In this document: positions 14,185-22,229 of the stretch, piece after piece
Layout: every line of letters starts with the position of its first letter
Numbering within the stretch: the stretch's first letter is position 1
Made by a program: the position numbers and the translations under genes
Notes under the pieces: model-generated
What the model was told of the DNA's origin: nothing
The model's database searches: none
Seen by the model: only the letters and a program-made list of their open reading frames with translations
Source of the DNA: Methylobacter sp.
GTDB lineage: Bacteria; Pseudomonadota; Gammaproteobacteria; Methylococcales; Methylomonadaceae
DNA length: 34,258 nucleotides
Direction: 5' to 3'
Assembly (NCBI GenBank): GCA_028716975.1
Contig: JAQUOU010000030.1
Location: 1-34,258, forward strand

Positions 14185-15726
14185 TTACCGATCATCGCCA
14201 TCCTCTCCAGCCGAGGCAGGTACAGACGGACTAACGGGTACTACTTTTCCGGAGAGTACCCAAGCCTTCTGGCTCGGCGCAAACCGAGGTGCTAACAAGC
14301 CGTCGTTGATCTCCCGCGTTACTGCGAAACGTTTGAACGTCGGCGCCGCTAGAAAAAGTCGGCTATTGTCCTTGAAACCATCGGAGGCGGTATCGATATC
14401 ACCTTCCACCGCTGAAATAACACCGTCAATAACGCCACCCGTAACTGTAGTTTCTACTCGCGCGACTTCTGCCGCGTACGCATCGAACAGACGCGTGTTG
14501 AAGTCGGTAACTCCTGGTTCAAACGAGCCGAGTCGTTCGTATACATCCAGCATGATCTCATTGGCTAAACCACTGGGAATGAAGCGCATGCGGAACTCTC
14601 GCTGAGAGTCGTCTGTATCCTCCTCTGAGGCGAGGTCGAATTTATCCGGATCGCGCGGGCCGGACGCCTGGAGTACTCCCTTATTGTTCGGGTTATCCCC
14701 ATAATGCACCGCGTCATTGTTCACGCCGTTCGGCCCAGACCCAGGAACGATGGACTGAAGCGCTCCGACCTTACCCGCCTCAAACGTCCCGGGAATGCCG
14801 CCGGTGAATGGAAGTTCGTACAGGGGATGAATCCAGTTTGTGGTGTAGTTGAACTCCCAATAAGCGTGACAGTCGCTTTGCTGCAGGCAGTTGTAGGCAC
14901 CCATGCTTAGCTGGATAGGGACGACGTTAGTTTGTCTGTCCGGAAACAGGTCCATTGGACTGGGGAAATGCTCATTTTTGCCATCCGTTGTGAAAATAAC
15001 ATGATGGCTTGGAATGAAGATATTGTGGAACGTCCCCATTGTCTTCAGTATGTCCGCATCCGCCTTAGTGAGCTTCCCGAACTTCGCGTGCCCGTCGGGG
15101 CGCGGATCGTCCGTAGGTGCTACCAGAAGATCATGGATCATCCAGCCTTCATACCAGCCGCTCTCATTGTTGATGACAAATAACGGGTCTATGTCGGTGA
15201 ATATATCAATGAACGCGCCGGGGTCATTGGGATTCGTCGGCAAGCCGGGTTTAGGCTCCAAGACCACGCGTACAGCACCAACTGTAGGCAGACCACAGTC
15301 AGCACCCGTAGCGGTTAGCATGGCTTGGTCGTTAACACCGCTTATCAGGCTGGTGAAGGGATTCGGCTCGAAGCCTTTCGTATCGAGCAGATAATACTGA
15401 AACAGCTGGCTGGGCTTTGGCTTGTCATTTTCTTGAGCTTCAGCGTAAGCCTGAGTAGGTAGCTGGCTATGCGGCCGCCCGGCCAGAATGGATAGCCGGC
15501 CTTTGAGAGCATCCGGTAAATGGCGGATATCTCCTCGAGTAAGCACGGTTCTTATATCCCGTTGAGCGTTGGGATTCGGATGGCATGGAGGTGGAGGCTT
15601 GATTCCCTCCGTAATTTTGGCAGGTTGATGGTCAGGGTTTTCGCTCGTAGCGAACACAGTGCATGGCAGCGAAACAAGACATGTGCCGATGCTTAACAGA
15701 GCGCCAGCTAGACATGGATTTTTCAT
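14185..15726 (-). CDS. Large secreted protein of unknown function
   Basis: 513 residues from an ATG at 15726 preceded by GCGGAGGAGCCTCTT; the longer frame to 15831 has no such site. The signal peptide is MKNPCLAGALLSIGTCLVSL with cleavage after VFA. The mature part is rich in Pro, Asp and Gly, with few Cys. Recognisable pieces such as GWYEGWMIHDLLVAP and IFIPSHHVIFTTDGKNEHFP do not point me to a known family. The HH and aromatic clusters could bind metal or an organic ligand, but I see no catalytic signature. It stands alone between transposon ends. Confidence 0.6.
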   Translation of the reverse strand: MKNPCLAGALLSIGTCLVSLPCTVFATSENPDHQPAKITEGIKPPPPCHPNPNAQRDIRTVLTRGDIRHLPDALKGRLSILAGRPHSQLPTQAYAEAQENDKPKPSQLFQYYLLDTKGFEPNPFTSLISGVNDQAMLTATGADCGLPTVGAVRVVLEPKPGLPTNPNDPGAFIDIFTDIDPLFVINNESGWYEGWMIHDLLVAPTDDPRPDGHAKFGKLTKADADILKTMGTFHNIFIPSHHVIFTTDGKNEHFPSPMDLFPDRQTNVVPIQLSMGAYNCLQQSDCHAYWEFNYTTNWIHPLYELPFTGGIPGTFEAGKVGALQSIVPGSGPNGVNNDAVHYGDNPNNKGVLQASGPRDPDKFDLASEEDTDDSQREFRMRFIPSGLANEIMLDVYERLGSFEPGVTDFNTRLFDAYAAEVARVETTVTGGVIDGVISAVEGDIDTASDGFKDNSRLFLAAPTFKRFAVTREINDGLLAPRFAPSQKAWVLSGKVVPVSPSVPASAGEDGDDR

Positions 15727-15831
15727 AAGAGGCTCCTCCGCAGTTAGCGGGAAATCAGAGCGCCGCGAAATGCGGCTAAGTCTAAAAAATTGCTGAATTA
15801 ATTGCTGTGAGTGAAGAAATTGTTTATACAT

Positions 15832-16071
15832 TAACTATAAAACCTCACTTTGAATGTCGTTAATTGTTGCCCTCAATCATCTCCTTATGGGGCAATAAGT
15901 AAAAAATAGATCGCCAAACCAATTCCGGCTCTCTTAGCCATTAATACACTCAATCTCGTCTTGGGCAATCCACTAATACCCCATCTGTCGATTCCATTTA
16001 CCTTCCAAAAGGTTCATCTTGTGTAAAATTTTTTATTCAGCAAGTGTCCAACCGTACCCCTTGTTCTGAAA
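15832..16071. other. Intergenic, nothing recognised
   Basis: AT-rich stretch upstream of the secreted-protein gene; it should contain its promoter. No frame or repeat of note. Confidence 0.35.
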
Positions 16072-16100
16072 GGCTTTGTTGAATAATTCAAACATTGGCC
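16072..16100. repeat. Solitary IS903-group (IS5 family) end, left-facing
   Basis: GGCTTTGTTGAATAATTC followed by AAACATTGGCC matches the IS903-type terminal repeat. Related copies are at 16313, 19636-19669 (inverted) and 23023. The downstream block with TTTTTAACGGACAC (16130) also recurs at 23083. Confidence 0.6.
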
Positions 16101-16156
16101 GCCATGACCCCTTCTGGTTCTCCGCTAATTTTTAACGGACACAGGCATCCCTAGCA

Positions 16157-16194
16157 GGGGACAACACACGAAACGGAATTTTACGCACGTTAAG
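16157..16194. repeat. 38-bp Tn3-family terminal repeat, outer end at 16157
   Basis: Starts GGGGACAACACACGAAACGG and ends GCACGTTAAG. A transposase C-terminus lies 13 bp inside it, the normal Tn3 layout, so this is a genuine left end. Confidence 0.8.
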
Positions 16195-16207
16195 CATCTA
16201 AATGCCA

Positions 16208-16314
16208 TTAATAGCTCTGTCCACGCAGTGGCCGGAACTGATTTAGCCCCAATGACAGCTCTGCATCCCAGTGATAATCGCCTGTCAAATTGATATGTTC
16301 CCAGCCGAGCGGGG
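16208..16314 (-). pseudogene. tnpA: Tn3-family transposase, last 35 codons
   Basis: The frame reads [15 protein letters not shown], then a short divergent segment and FRPLRGQSY before a TAA at 16208. [13 protein letters not shown]...FRPLR is the conserved C-terminus of Tn3 transposases. The rest of the gene is cut off by the IS5-family end that starts at 16313. Confidence 0.8.
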
Positions 16315-17290
16315 CGTTGTTGAATAAATCGGTTTTTTCAGCATTCAAGTTGGTTATATGGCATCATTTTAGATTTATTTTTTATACCCACAATTGACCA
16401 TGCCCTACAAACATAATGAGAACCCGCCATAAAATCAAAAAATCTCGTTACAAAGTTACGAACTGGCATGATTACAACACTGGGTTACGGCAACGGGGTG
16501 ATGTTACGATCTGGTTTACTGAAGAGGCAATAGCCGAGTGGCACCCAGAGAAGACGGGAGCCCGCGGTCGACCGCAACTTTATTCTGATATCGCCATAGA
16601 AACTGCTGTGTTTATTCGCCAGGTCTTTCATCTGCCGTTACGCCAAACCGAAGGTTTCATGAAGTCGTTGGTCCGTATCCTGAAAGCTGACATTGCTATT
16701 CCTGACTTCAGCAGCATTTCCAAGCGCTGCATCACTTTACCCAGGCATCTCCTGGCCAAAGCAGTGGAGCCAGGCCGTAGTGTCATTGTCGATTCCACGG
16801 GGATCAAGGTCTATGGCAAAGATGAATGGCATCAGGAAAAACACGCTGTTTCTGCCCGGCGTACTTGGCGTAGACTGCATCTTGCGATCGATGAAAACCA
16901 CCAGATTCTGGCGTGCGAACTGACCACGCCGGACGTGGGCGATCCCACCGCAGTTCCGGATCTGCTTGTTCAAATTACCGCCTCTTTCGATACTTTCCTC
17001 GGTGATGGTGCCTACGATGGCGAACCGGTTTCTCAAGCTGTTTTAAACCAGCAACCCAATGCCCAAGTCGTGGTCCCACCGCACAAGAACGCCGTCTGTT
17101 CAGACGCTGGCGACACACAGCGAGACCAATGTATTCAAGCCATTGCGCAACAGGGACGGATGGCCTGCGCCATCTTGTTGAGCTTGCCATACAACGCTTT
17201 AAGCGCATTTTTGGCAACACCCTGAAAGCGCGTAGGCGCTGCTACTACTCTCCACCGGAACGTGATGTGAGCCGGAAAGGTGTTCATGCT
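16313..17290 (+). mobile_element. Truncated IS5-family (IS903-like) element
   Basis: The left end GGCGTTGTTGAATAAATC lies at 16313, inside the tnpA remnant. The transposase runs from 16416; recognisable sequence stops near 17245 and no matching right end is found. The right boundary given is approximate. Confidence 0.65.
16416..17250 (+). pseudogene. IS5-family transposase with internal deletion and lost C-terminus
   Basis: The first 250 residues are a normal IS5/IS903 transposase: RGRPQLYSDIAIETAVFIRQ, first Asp in SVIVDSTGIKVYG, second Asp in FLGDGAYDGEP. After QGRMA, at about 17165, some dozen codons are missing and the frame shifts. RHLVELAIQRFKRIFGNTL, which holds the catalytic Glu, continues in another frame to LKAR near 17230, after which homology ends. 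The product as read stops at 17225 without the Glu, so it is inactive. Confidence 0.85.
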
Positions 17291-17416
17291 TCGTTCGGGG
17301 ATCGGCCTAGACTCACTCTGCCACTATACAGTGTAACGCACAGATCAGCTAAAAGTCTTGACGCTAAACTAAACTCATCGGCCAACCCTACGATGCCTGC
17401 CTTACCTCTTCTCAGT

Positions 17417-17441
17417 CGCCCTTTACCGGGCGGTTTTTTTT
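17417..17441 (+). terminator. Rho-independent terminator
   Basis: CGCCC and GGGCG flank a TTTACC loop, followed by GTTTTTTTT. It lies downstream of the broken IS5 element with no intact gene directly before it on this strand. It should block read-through toward the region on the right. Confidence 0.75.
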
Positions 17442-17472
17442 GTCCGGTGCTGCTGTCACTTTTCTAAGTCGT

Positions 17473-17500
17473 TGTCATCAGATTGTCAAAGCCGATGTCA
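17473..17500. repeat. 28-bp dyad (res-like), copy 2
   Basis: Reverse-complement copy of 1281-1308: TGACATCGG and CTGATGACA arms around the same 10-bp spacer CTTTGACAAT. No resolvase gene is adjacent. Confidence 0.5.
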
Positions 17501-17510
17501 ACAGCGAGAT

Positions 17511-17554
17511 GGGATTTAGGGAGCAGTGGAACGCTTATGGGAAGCTTCCCATAA
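17511..17554. repeat. Tn3-end-like palindrome, truncated copy
   Basis: One full arm (GGGATTTAGG, GAGCAGTGGAACG, CTTATGGGAAG) plus the first nine bases of the opposite arm (TTCCCATAA). The second arm is cut by the 38-bp Tn3 repeat starting at 17556. Full version at 31260-31327, partial copy at 21330-21370. Confidence 0.7.
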
Positions 17555-17555
17555 A

Positions 17556-17593
17556 GGGGGAGCTGCAGAATTCGGAAAAAATAGTACGCTAAG
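17556..17593. repeat. 38-bp Tn3-family terminal repeat, outer end at 17556
   Basis: Starts GGGGGAGCTGCAGAATTCGG and ends AGTACGCTAAG, very like the Tn5393-type end. The inner side is to the right, but no transposase follows; it is a lone end. Confidence 0.8.
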
Positions 17594-17688
17594 CGCTCAA
17601 TCCCTTTTTTTAACGCCCCAAATTTTTAATAAATTTCACTGAAGCCTATCGCGTTAGGAGTGACAGCTATGCGGTATTGCTAATATTC

Positions 17689-18729
17689 TCAGTCAAATTC
17701 GATTTTCTTAATTAGACGGTTTTGACCATCAAAATAATAGGCTTCATAAGAGATTCCTGTCAGAGCATACACTTTTTCAATATCGACTTTTTCAGCACCG
17801 TTCTGCAATGATTGGACGTAGTGTTGTCGATCAGGCGAGAGCGATAACAGCGAAACAACTTTTTCGAGTTCCAAGCCTTCGCCGTAATTAAACTCTGCAA
17901 AATAGATCAAGGTGTTCCAAGTCAATCTAGCGTTTAGTTCTTCAGCCAGGATGGTCACTCTAAGATCGGGGGCGTTTGCAAGTTTGATGTGGACAACCGC
18001 GCTGTTCAGCATCAATATGCCAGAAACCACCATGGTACTATAGCCAGCTCGCATAAATAGTCCCCTGGATACTCTAGGCAATGCAAATTTCATGAAACTA
18101 GAGGATAGAACAGCGGCCAGCGCGACGATCAGGCCGATTCCCATGGTTTTTAGCTGAAATAAACCCAATGAAGCATAAAGATAGAGCTTGATCAAATGGA
18201 GTAAGGCTTCGTTTGCGGCTCTGGTAGCAATGATTTCATGATTGTCCAAACCATAGCGAAAATAGAAGCGGTTAAATAGGACACCAACCGCGCCGGTCAG
18301 CCCAGAAATAAAACCTGCTAAAAAGCCGACCAATCTGGTCTGCCATGGTGAAATAGTGAGCGATGCGGATGCGGTATGCTTTAGTTCCTGCTTTCTAAAA
18401 AGCCAAGGCAGATTAGAGATTAGAAATAGGCTCATGCACAACTCTAAATACATCGGCTCCAGATAACTCAACATCTTCGCGCCTAAAATTACTCCCAACA
18501 TAGCCGTCGGCAAAAACAACTTAGCCATATCCCAACGGATGGCATTAAAAAATATCCAGATTCTGGAAAATGAACTTGTTGCGGTTCCGAGGGTAAGTGC
18601 TGCTGGCACTTGACTTACCGGAAGAGAATAGCCAAGGATTGGAATCAGTAACAATCCGGCGCCACCGCCACAAAATGCACTGAGAGAAAACGCAATAAAC
18701 GCTGCAACAAAAAGAAATAAGTAGATCAT
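17689..18729 (-). CDS. TauE/SafE (TSUP) family membrane transporter with an extra C-terminal domain
   Basis: 346 residues. The first 250 are a TSUP permease with about eight membrane segments and the family signature early on (CGGGAGLLLIPILGY, then SQVPAALTLGTATSSFSR). Such proteins export or take up sulfite, sulfonates or related anions across the inner membrane. About 95 soluble residues follow the last segment (LRVTILAEELNARLTW to the end) and are not part of the usual fold. The ATG touches the outer GGGG of a Tn3-type end (18730-18767), so the native leader is gone. Any promoter now comes from transposon DNA, and no Shine-Dalgarno is clear. Substrate unknown. Confidence 0.8.
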   Translation of the reverse strand: MIYLFLFVAAFIAFSLSAFCGGGAGLLLIPILGYSLPVSQVPAALTLGTATSSFSRIWIFFNAIRWDMAKLFLPTAMLGVILGAKMLSYLEPMYLELCMSLFLISNLPWLFRKQELKHTASASLTISPWQTRLVGFLAGFISGLTGAVGVLFNRFYFRYGLDNHEIIATRAANEALLHLIKLYLYASLGLFQLKTMGIGLIVALAAVLSSSFMKFALPRVSRGLFMRAGYSTMVVSGILMLNSAVVHIKLANAPDLRVTILAEELNARLTWNTLIYFAEFNYGEGLELEKVVSLLSLSPDRQHYVQSLQNGAEKVDIEKVYALTGISYEAYYFDGQNRLIKKIEFD

Positions 18730-18767
18730 GGGGCCAACTCACGAAACGGAAAAAATTGTACGTTAAG
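18730..18767. repeat. 38-bp Tn3-family terminal repeat touching the transporter start codon
   Basis: Starts GGGGCCAACTCACGAAACGG and ends GTACGTTAAG. The inner side is to the right; no transposase remains there. The first G follows the ATG complement directly. Confidence 0.8.
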
Positions 18768-18939
18768 GGAGACAAGCATTCAGCAAAGCCATGGTAATAG
18801 GGCAAAACACCCGTCCGCGTTGTGTGAACAGCCTTCGATCATATCCGCCCTGCCAACAACTTGATAATGTCAGCTTAAGCTATATCTTATATGGACAGTT
18901 TGGGATGAATCTAAAAGCGCGAAAAAGGCAAACATTGAA

Positions 18940-19524
18940 TTACCGGTTCCCGATGGCGTTGAGAAACCCTTTTATATAGTTCGGGGGAAGATCCAGCCGT
19001 TCGAAGTCTCGGGTTTTGGAAGCCAAGGAAAATTGTAAGCCCGTATCCCGTGCGCGCTCGAGTTCACGCAGGGACAAGACCAAGCTAAAACGATCCCGGT
19101 ACAGGCATGATGAGATCAGGCTGTTGAATATCTGACATCGTTCGGCATCGTGTTGGTGATCGCTAAGTTCACGGATCGGGGCGCCGGGCATCTTGGCAAA
19201 TTCATAATGCCGGCTATCCCCGCCATAACGGGCATCAAAGAATACCAGGAAATTGTCGTTTGCACGGGTTTTGGCGTTTTCATTTGCGGCTAGGCGATAA
19301 TCGACGGTATCGTAACCATAAAAGAGCGTGCGGTAATGGCTGGTGTGCAATTCAGGTGCGATCCAGGTCAAGCCAGCCTTGCCTGGTGTTGATGAGACAC
19401 GCCTTACGCTTTGTGCTATGGCATCGGCGGACTGGTCACGAACATTTCGGCTACACCCAGGAACACCCATGACCACGACAAGTAAAGCGGTAAAGCGGAG
19501 ACTCCTTATGATACTTTTAATCAT
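18940..19524 (-). CDS. Predicted lipoprotein of unknown function
   Basis: 194 residues with a basic start, a hydrophobic stretch and the lipobox VPGC (Cys near 24), so probably anchored in the outer membrane. The mature part has paired conserved-looking blocks (RTLFYGYDTVDYRL, NDNFLVFFDARYGGD, LPPNYIKGFLNAI). I do not recognise the family. A second, truncated member lies at 31328-31487 and shares IFNSLISSCLYRDRF exactly, so this family occurs at least twice in the locus. Its upstream DNA holds a 19-bp hairpin and an IS5-type end, which may supply or disturb its promoter. Confidence 0.7.
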   Translation of the reverse strand: MIKSIIRSLRFTALLVVVMGVPGCSRNVRDQSADAIAQSVRRVSSTPGKAGLTWIAPELHTSHYRTLFYGYDTVDYRLAANENAKTRANDNFLVFFDARYGGDSRHYEFAKMPGAPIRELSDHQHDAERCQIFNSLISSCLYRDRFSLVLSLRELERARDTGLQFSLASKTRDFERLDLPPNYIKGFLNAIGNR

Positions 19525-19575
19525 GGCCTTAAGCGACTGAAGCTATTATCACTGTGAGTGATGTCAGAAAATGGG

Positions 19576-19621
19576 GTTCTTTGACCGTTGCGGCAGTGCC
19601 AGGCCGCAACGGTCAAAGAAC
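19576..19621. repeat. 19-bp perfect inverted repeat (hairpin)
   Basis: GTTCTTTGACCGTTGCGGC and its exact inverse flank the 8-base loop AGTGCCAG, 52 bp upstream of the lipoprotein gene. It sits on the inner side of the IS5-type end at 19636-19669 and may be part of that IS remnant. It would form a very stable RNA or DNA stem. Confidence 0.7.
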
Positions 19622-19635
19622 TCGGAAAACGGGAA

Positions 19636-19669
19636 GCCGCCGCCAAATTTTGATTTATTTAACAAAGCC
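19636..19669. repeat. Solitary IS903-group end, right-facing
   Basis: On the minus strand GGCTTTGTTAAATAAATC is followed by AAAATTTGGCGGCGGC. It is the same terminal sequence as at 23023-23051, in opposite orientation. Confidence 0.6.
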
Positions 19670-19707
19670 GCAAAAATGGTTGAATCCTGGAACCTTCAAC
19701 AACGCGA

Positions 19708-19744
19708 CTACGTCAATCTGCCGCAAGCGGACAGATTGACGTAG
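19708..19744 (-). terminator. Long hairpin after the surface-protein gene
   Basis: CTACGTCAATCTG and its exact inverse, with CCGC-AA-GCGG between them. It begins 49 bp past the stop of the gene at 19793-20713. No U-run follows, so it may be a processing or stabilising stem instead of a simple terminator. Confidence 0.5.
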
Positions 19745-19792
19745 GTATCTAAAACGAACTTATCTGCTTAATGTATCGCAGGCTAATAAAAT

Positions 19793-20713
19793 TCAACCCT
19801 GGTTAACATTTTGACGGACCCGTGCGATGCTGAGCAAAATAGTTAACCCGAGTACTATCATTCCAAGAGTCGGAGGTATAGGAACAGGACTGGCGGGCAA
19901 TAATCCGGTCAGTAAAGACGTATCCCCTCCTGTGAAACTTGCATTGAAGGTGTGCCCTACGTCGGCAAAACCTCCCGCCAGCCCTGTAACGCCCGCAGAA
20001 AGAAAGGCCGATAAGTAAAAGGAATGTCCAGGGTCCACGTTGATAGCGAGCATGCCGCCATCGCGAAAACTATGGGTGCTACCGTCGAATGTTTTTTGAC
20101 TAATATCGACGAGATGCCCCATAGGCAACTCGCCACCTAACTTATCGCCGTCATCAAAAAGGGCCATCCCACCGCTAACAGAAACCAGTGGCGCATCCTG
20201 AGTCGTATCGCTTTGTACATCCCCGTCGATTACATAGCTGATGGTGTAAGTTGCTGGAACAGATCCGTGGTAAGTGTAGTACTGGATAGCCTTAGCATCC
20301 GCAGACGTCGGCAAAAAATAAGCGCCTGTTCCGGAAAAACCGTCGTGCGTCCCTACCCCCGGATTTTCAGAAGCAACCGCCTTTAATTGGGGAAGCAAAT
20401 CGGCCCCAAAAATAATAGCGCGTGCACTATAGCTTGTAGTGGCAGTACCCCGACTATCAAATCCATCGACAATCGCTGGACCATTATCGCCAAATCTGCC
20501 CACGTTCTGGCGGTCGTCCACTTCCGAAGCGGGTGTACATGTATTACAAATCAGAAATAAAGACCTGATAGAGCCGTCAACGAATACTCCAGCTTGGTCT
20601 CCAGCGATTGCCGCCATGGCTTCGTGACTAGAAAGGTATAGAAATAAAATAAATCCGTAACTCAGAAACCGCTTGTCGACAAGTTTAGATCGAATCAATT
20701 TGTGTTTCATCAT
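19793..20713 (-). CDS. Secreted surface protein with VPxP/PEP-CTERM-like anchor
   Basis: 306 residues. The signal peptide ends at AMA-AIAG (about residue 35). The C-terminus has VPIPP, a hydrophobic segment (TLGMIVLGLTILLSIA) and basic residues (RVRQ). That tripartite tail is the PEP-CTERM type recognised by exosortase, in the VPxP variant. The middle is a beta-rich Gly/Asp/Ser sequence with two Cys (LICNTCTPA). GGGAGCG precedes two adjacent ATGs; either could start. No exosortase gene is in the window. Such proteins are exported to the cell surface or biofilm matrix; the specific role is unknown. Confidence 0.7.
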   Translation of the reverse strand: MMKHKLIRSKLVDKRFLSYGFILFLYLSSHEAMAAIAGDQAGVFVDGSIRSLFLICNTCTPASEVDDRQNVGRFGDNGPAIVDGFDSRGTATTSYSARAIIFGADLLPQLKAVASENPGVGTHDGFSGTGAYFLPTSADAKAIQYYTYHGSVPATYTISYVIDGDVQSDTTQDAPLVSVSGGMALFDDGDKLGGELPMGHLVDISQKTFDGSTHSFRDGGMLAINVDPGHSFYLSAFLSAGVTGLAGGFADVGHTFNASFTGGDTSLLTGLLPASPVPIPPTLGMIVLGLTILLSIARVRQNVNQG

Positions 20714-20784
20714 AACGCTCCCATCTGTTTGTAGTGATTAGGTAGTGTCGCTATAAATCAAATTCAACAAAAAGTCAACTAATA

Positions 20785-20880
20785 ATCGAGGTAGAACAGC
20801 CAATTACCCAATTGCCCCCTCACAGATCCCTGTGTGCGAAATTACCGCACAGGGCTCTTCAAAACTGCTCACTTTGCACA
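20785..20880 (-). ncRNA. Group II intron 3' tail (domains V and VI), remnant
   Basis: On the minus strand, 20857-20824 is a 34-nt domain V: it opens GAGCCCTGTGCGGTAA and closes CACACAGGGATCT, with the catalytic AGC triad and paired arms. A domain VI-like stem follows, and the intron 3' end reads CTACCTCGAT at 20785. No reverse transcriptase frame is found upstream (20880-21300), so only the tail remains. Confidence 0.75.
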
Positions 20881-21320
20881 CGGCTTTCTTATAATTTGAC
20901 AGCAATTAGTCAGATTGAGTTGAGTTTGTACCCAACGTGGCCATAAATCCGCTTACTTTAGCCTCTAACCCAATTTTCCGTTCTTATGGAAAGAAAATCG
21001 TTATGGGAACAAAAAGTTCAGAAACGGTATAGTAACTGTGTTCCAGGTATTAATCACTTCCCATAATCCTACTACTTAAAAACTATTCCCCTGTAATTCA
21101 TCGATCGGACTTCTTAGTCAATCGATGGCGCTGGCGGAGTCTGTTATTGCACTACGTTTGGGCTAGCCTTATGTTCGAAGTCCAGATTCACTATCGCTTC
21201 GTTAACCTGTTTTTTTTCAGTGGTGTCCTGCAAAACGGTAATATTATGGAAAGTAATTCTGCGCGTTCTTGACCAACTGGCCTGACAATTACCTCCCGGC
21301 ACTGCGGCGAGTTAGGATAT
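20881..21320. other. Gene-free stretch with a TTATGGRAA motif cluster
   Basis: No frame of interest. TTATGGRAA or its inverse occurs at 20984, 21001, 21058 and 21244 here, and again at 21321-21346 in the palindrome copy. The same motif forms the centre of the palindromes at 17511 and 31260. Confidence 0.5.
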
Positions 21321-21329
21321 TTTCCATAA

Positions 21330-21370
21330 TTATGGGTTTCCCATAAGCGTTCCACTGCACCTTAAACCCC
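21330..21370. repeat. Tn3-end-like palindrome, partial copy
   Basis: One complete 34-bp arm (21337-21370, minus strand GGGGTTTAAGGTGCAGTGG, then AACGCTTATGGGAAA) plus seven bases of the other (TTATGGG). It matches the right arm of 31260-31327 at all but two positions. Confidence 0.7.
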
Positions 21371-21707
21371 CTAAGCAGTTTATGGCTTTAGCAGGATAAT
21401 CGTGTCCACAAATGAAGGCGGCTTGGTCTTCGTAAATAGCTGCGACAGAACCGAACCCTACTCAATTTTTGTCTCGCCGCGAAAGAGACGATGGACCCGT
21501 TATAAAACCTTAACTTCTATTGCAACTAAACTGTAACCATTATGAAAACTAACTGTAACAATCAGTTGCTAATATCAGCTACTCAAAAACACAATACTTT
21601 TGCTGTGGTTTTATGTCTAACTCAACCGACGCTTTCATAACTCCATTTAAACAAACCAAGTTGTATTGTGCATAAGCATAACACTTTAAAAACTTTGGAG
21701 ACTCCAC

Positions 21708-22229
21708 ATGAAAACAAAAAAGATCCCTTTATTTCTGATGCTTGCCCCACTCTTCATTATGAGCTTTAACGCGTCTGCTGCAGTATCATGTGCGCCACTT
21801 GTTCCTTCTAAGCTACTGGTGCAGCCTTATAATGCCTTGAACGCTTTAATCACTCCCCATGTCGCTGCTATAAAAGCGAAGCTTGATGCCGTTCATAACC
21901 AGGCCACTTATGCAACCTTATTGGCCGAAGCCAATGCTGATGCCCTCAAAACTCCCAAAGGCCGGGTTGTTGTGACATTATCGGATGGAACCGTCGTCGT
22001 TGATACGTCCAAAGGAGCATTAAACACTTATGCGAATTATATAGCTAAGAAAATCAACGAAAATCATAATAGCCGTATTGCAATCCTGGATGCCCAATTA
22101 TATGAATGTGGCGTTGGCCTTGAAACCAAACGCAGTACTACGGATAATGCCATAGAGTCTTATGTAGCCAAACGTCTTGGCAACTATTTGGATAACTCAG
22201 GTACTGTCAGATTTTCAAAGCACAATTAA
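21708..22229 (+). CDS. Small periplasmic protein, possibly Cache-like
   Basis: 173 residues; TTTGGAGACTCCAC before the ATG is a clear ribosome site. The signal peptide is cleaved after NASA (about residue 24). The mature protein has two Cys. Its centre (GRVVVTLSDGTVVVDTSKG, then ENHNSRIAILDAQL) resembles the small extracellular Cache/PAS-like sensing folds, in which a DGxVxxDT strand precedes the binding pocket. There is no membrane segment or signalling output, so it would be a free periplasmic binding protein. Fold assignment is tentative. No partner gene is adjacent. Confidence 0.6.
   Translation: MKTKKIPLFLMLAPLFIMSFNASAAVSCAPLVPSKLLVQPYNALNALITPHVAAIKAKLDAVHNQATYATLLAEANADALKTPKGRVVVTLSDGTVVVDTSKGALNTYANYIAKKINENHNSRIAILDAQLYECGVGLETKRSTTDNAIESYVAKRLGNYLDNSGTVRFSKHN

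Noticed and set aside
17645-17682. ACAGCTATGCGGTA resembles the type A Tn3 end (ACAGCTATGTGGTA).
   Set aside because: Only about 14 bp match; the flanking bases do not extend to a 38-bp repeat and no CCCC edge follows.
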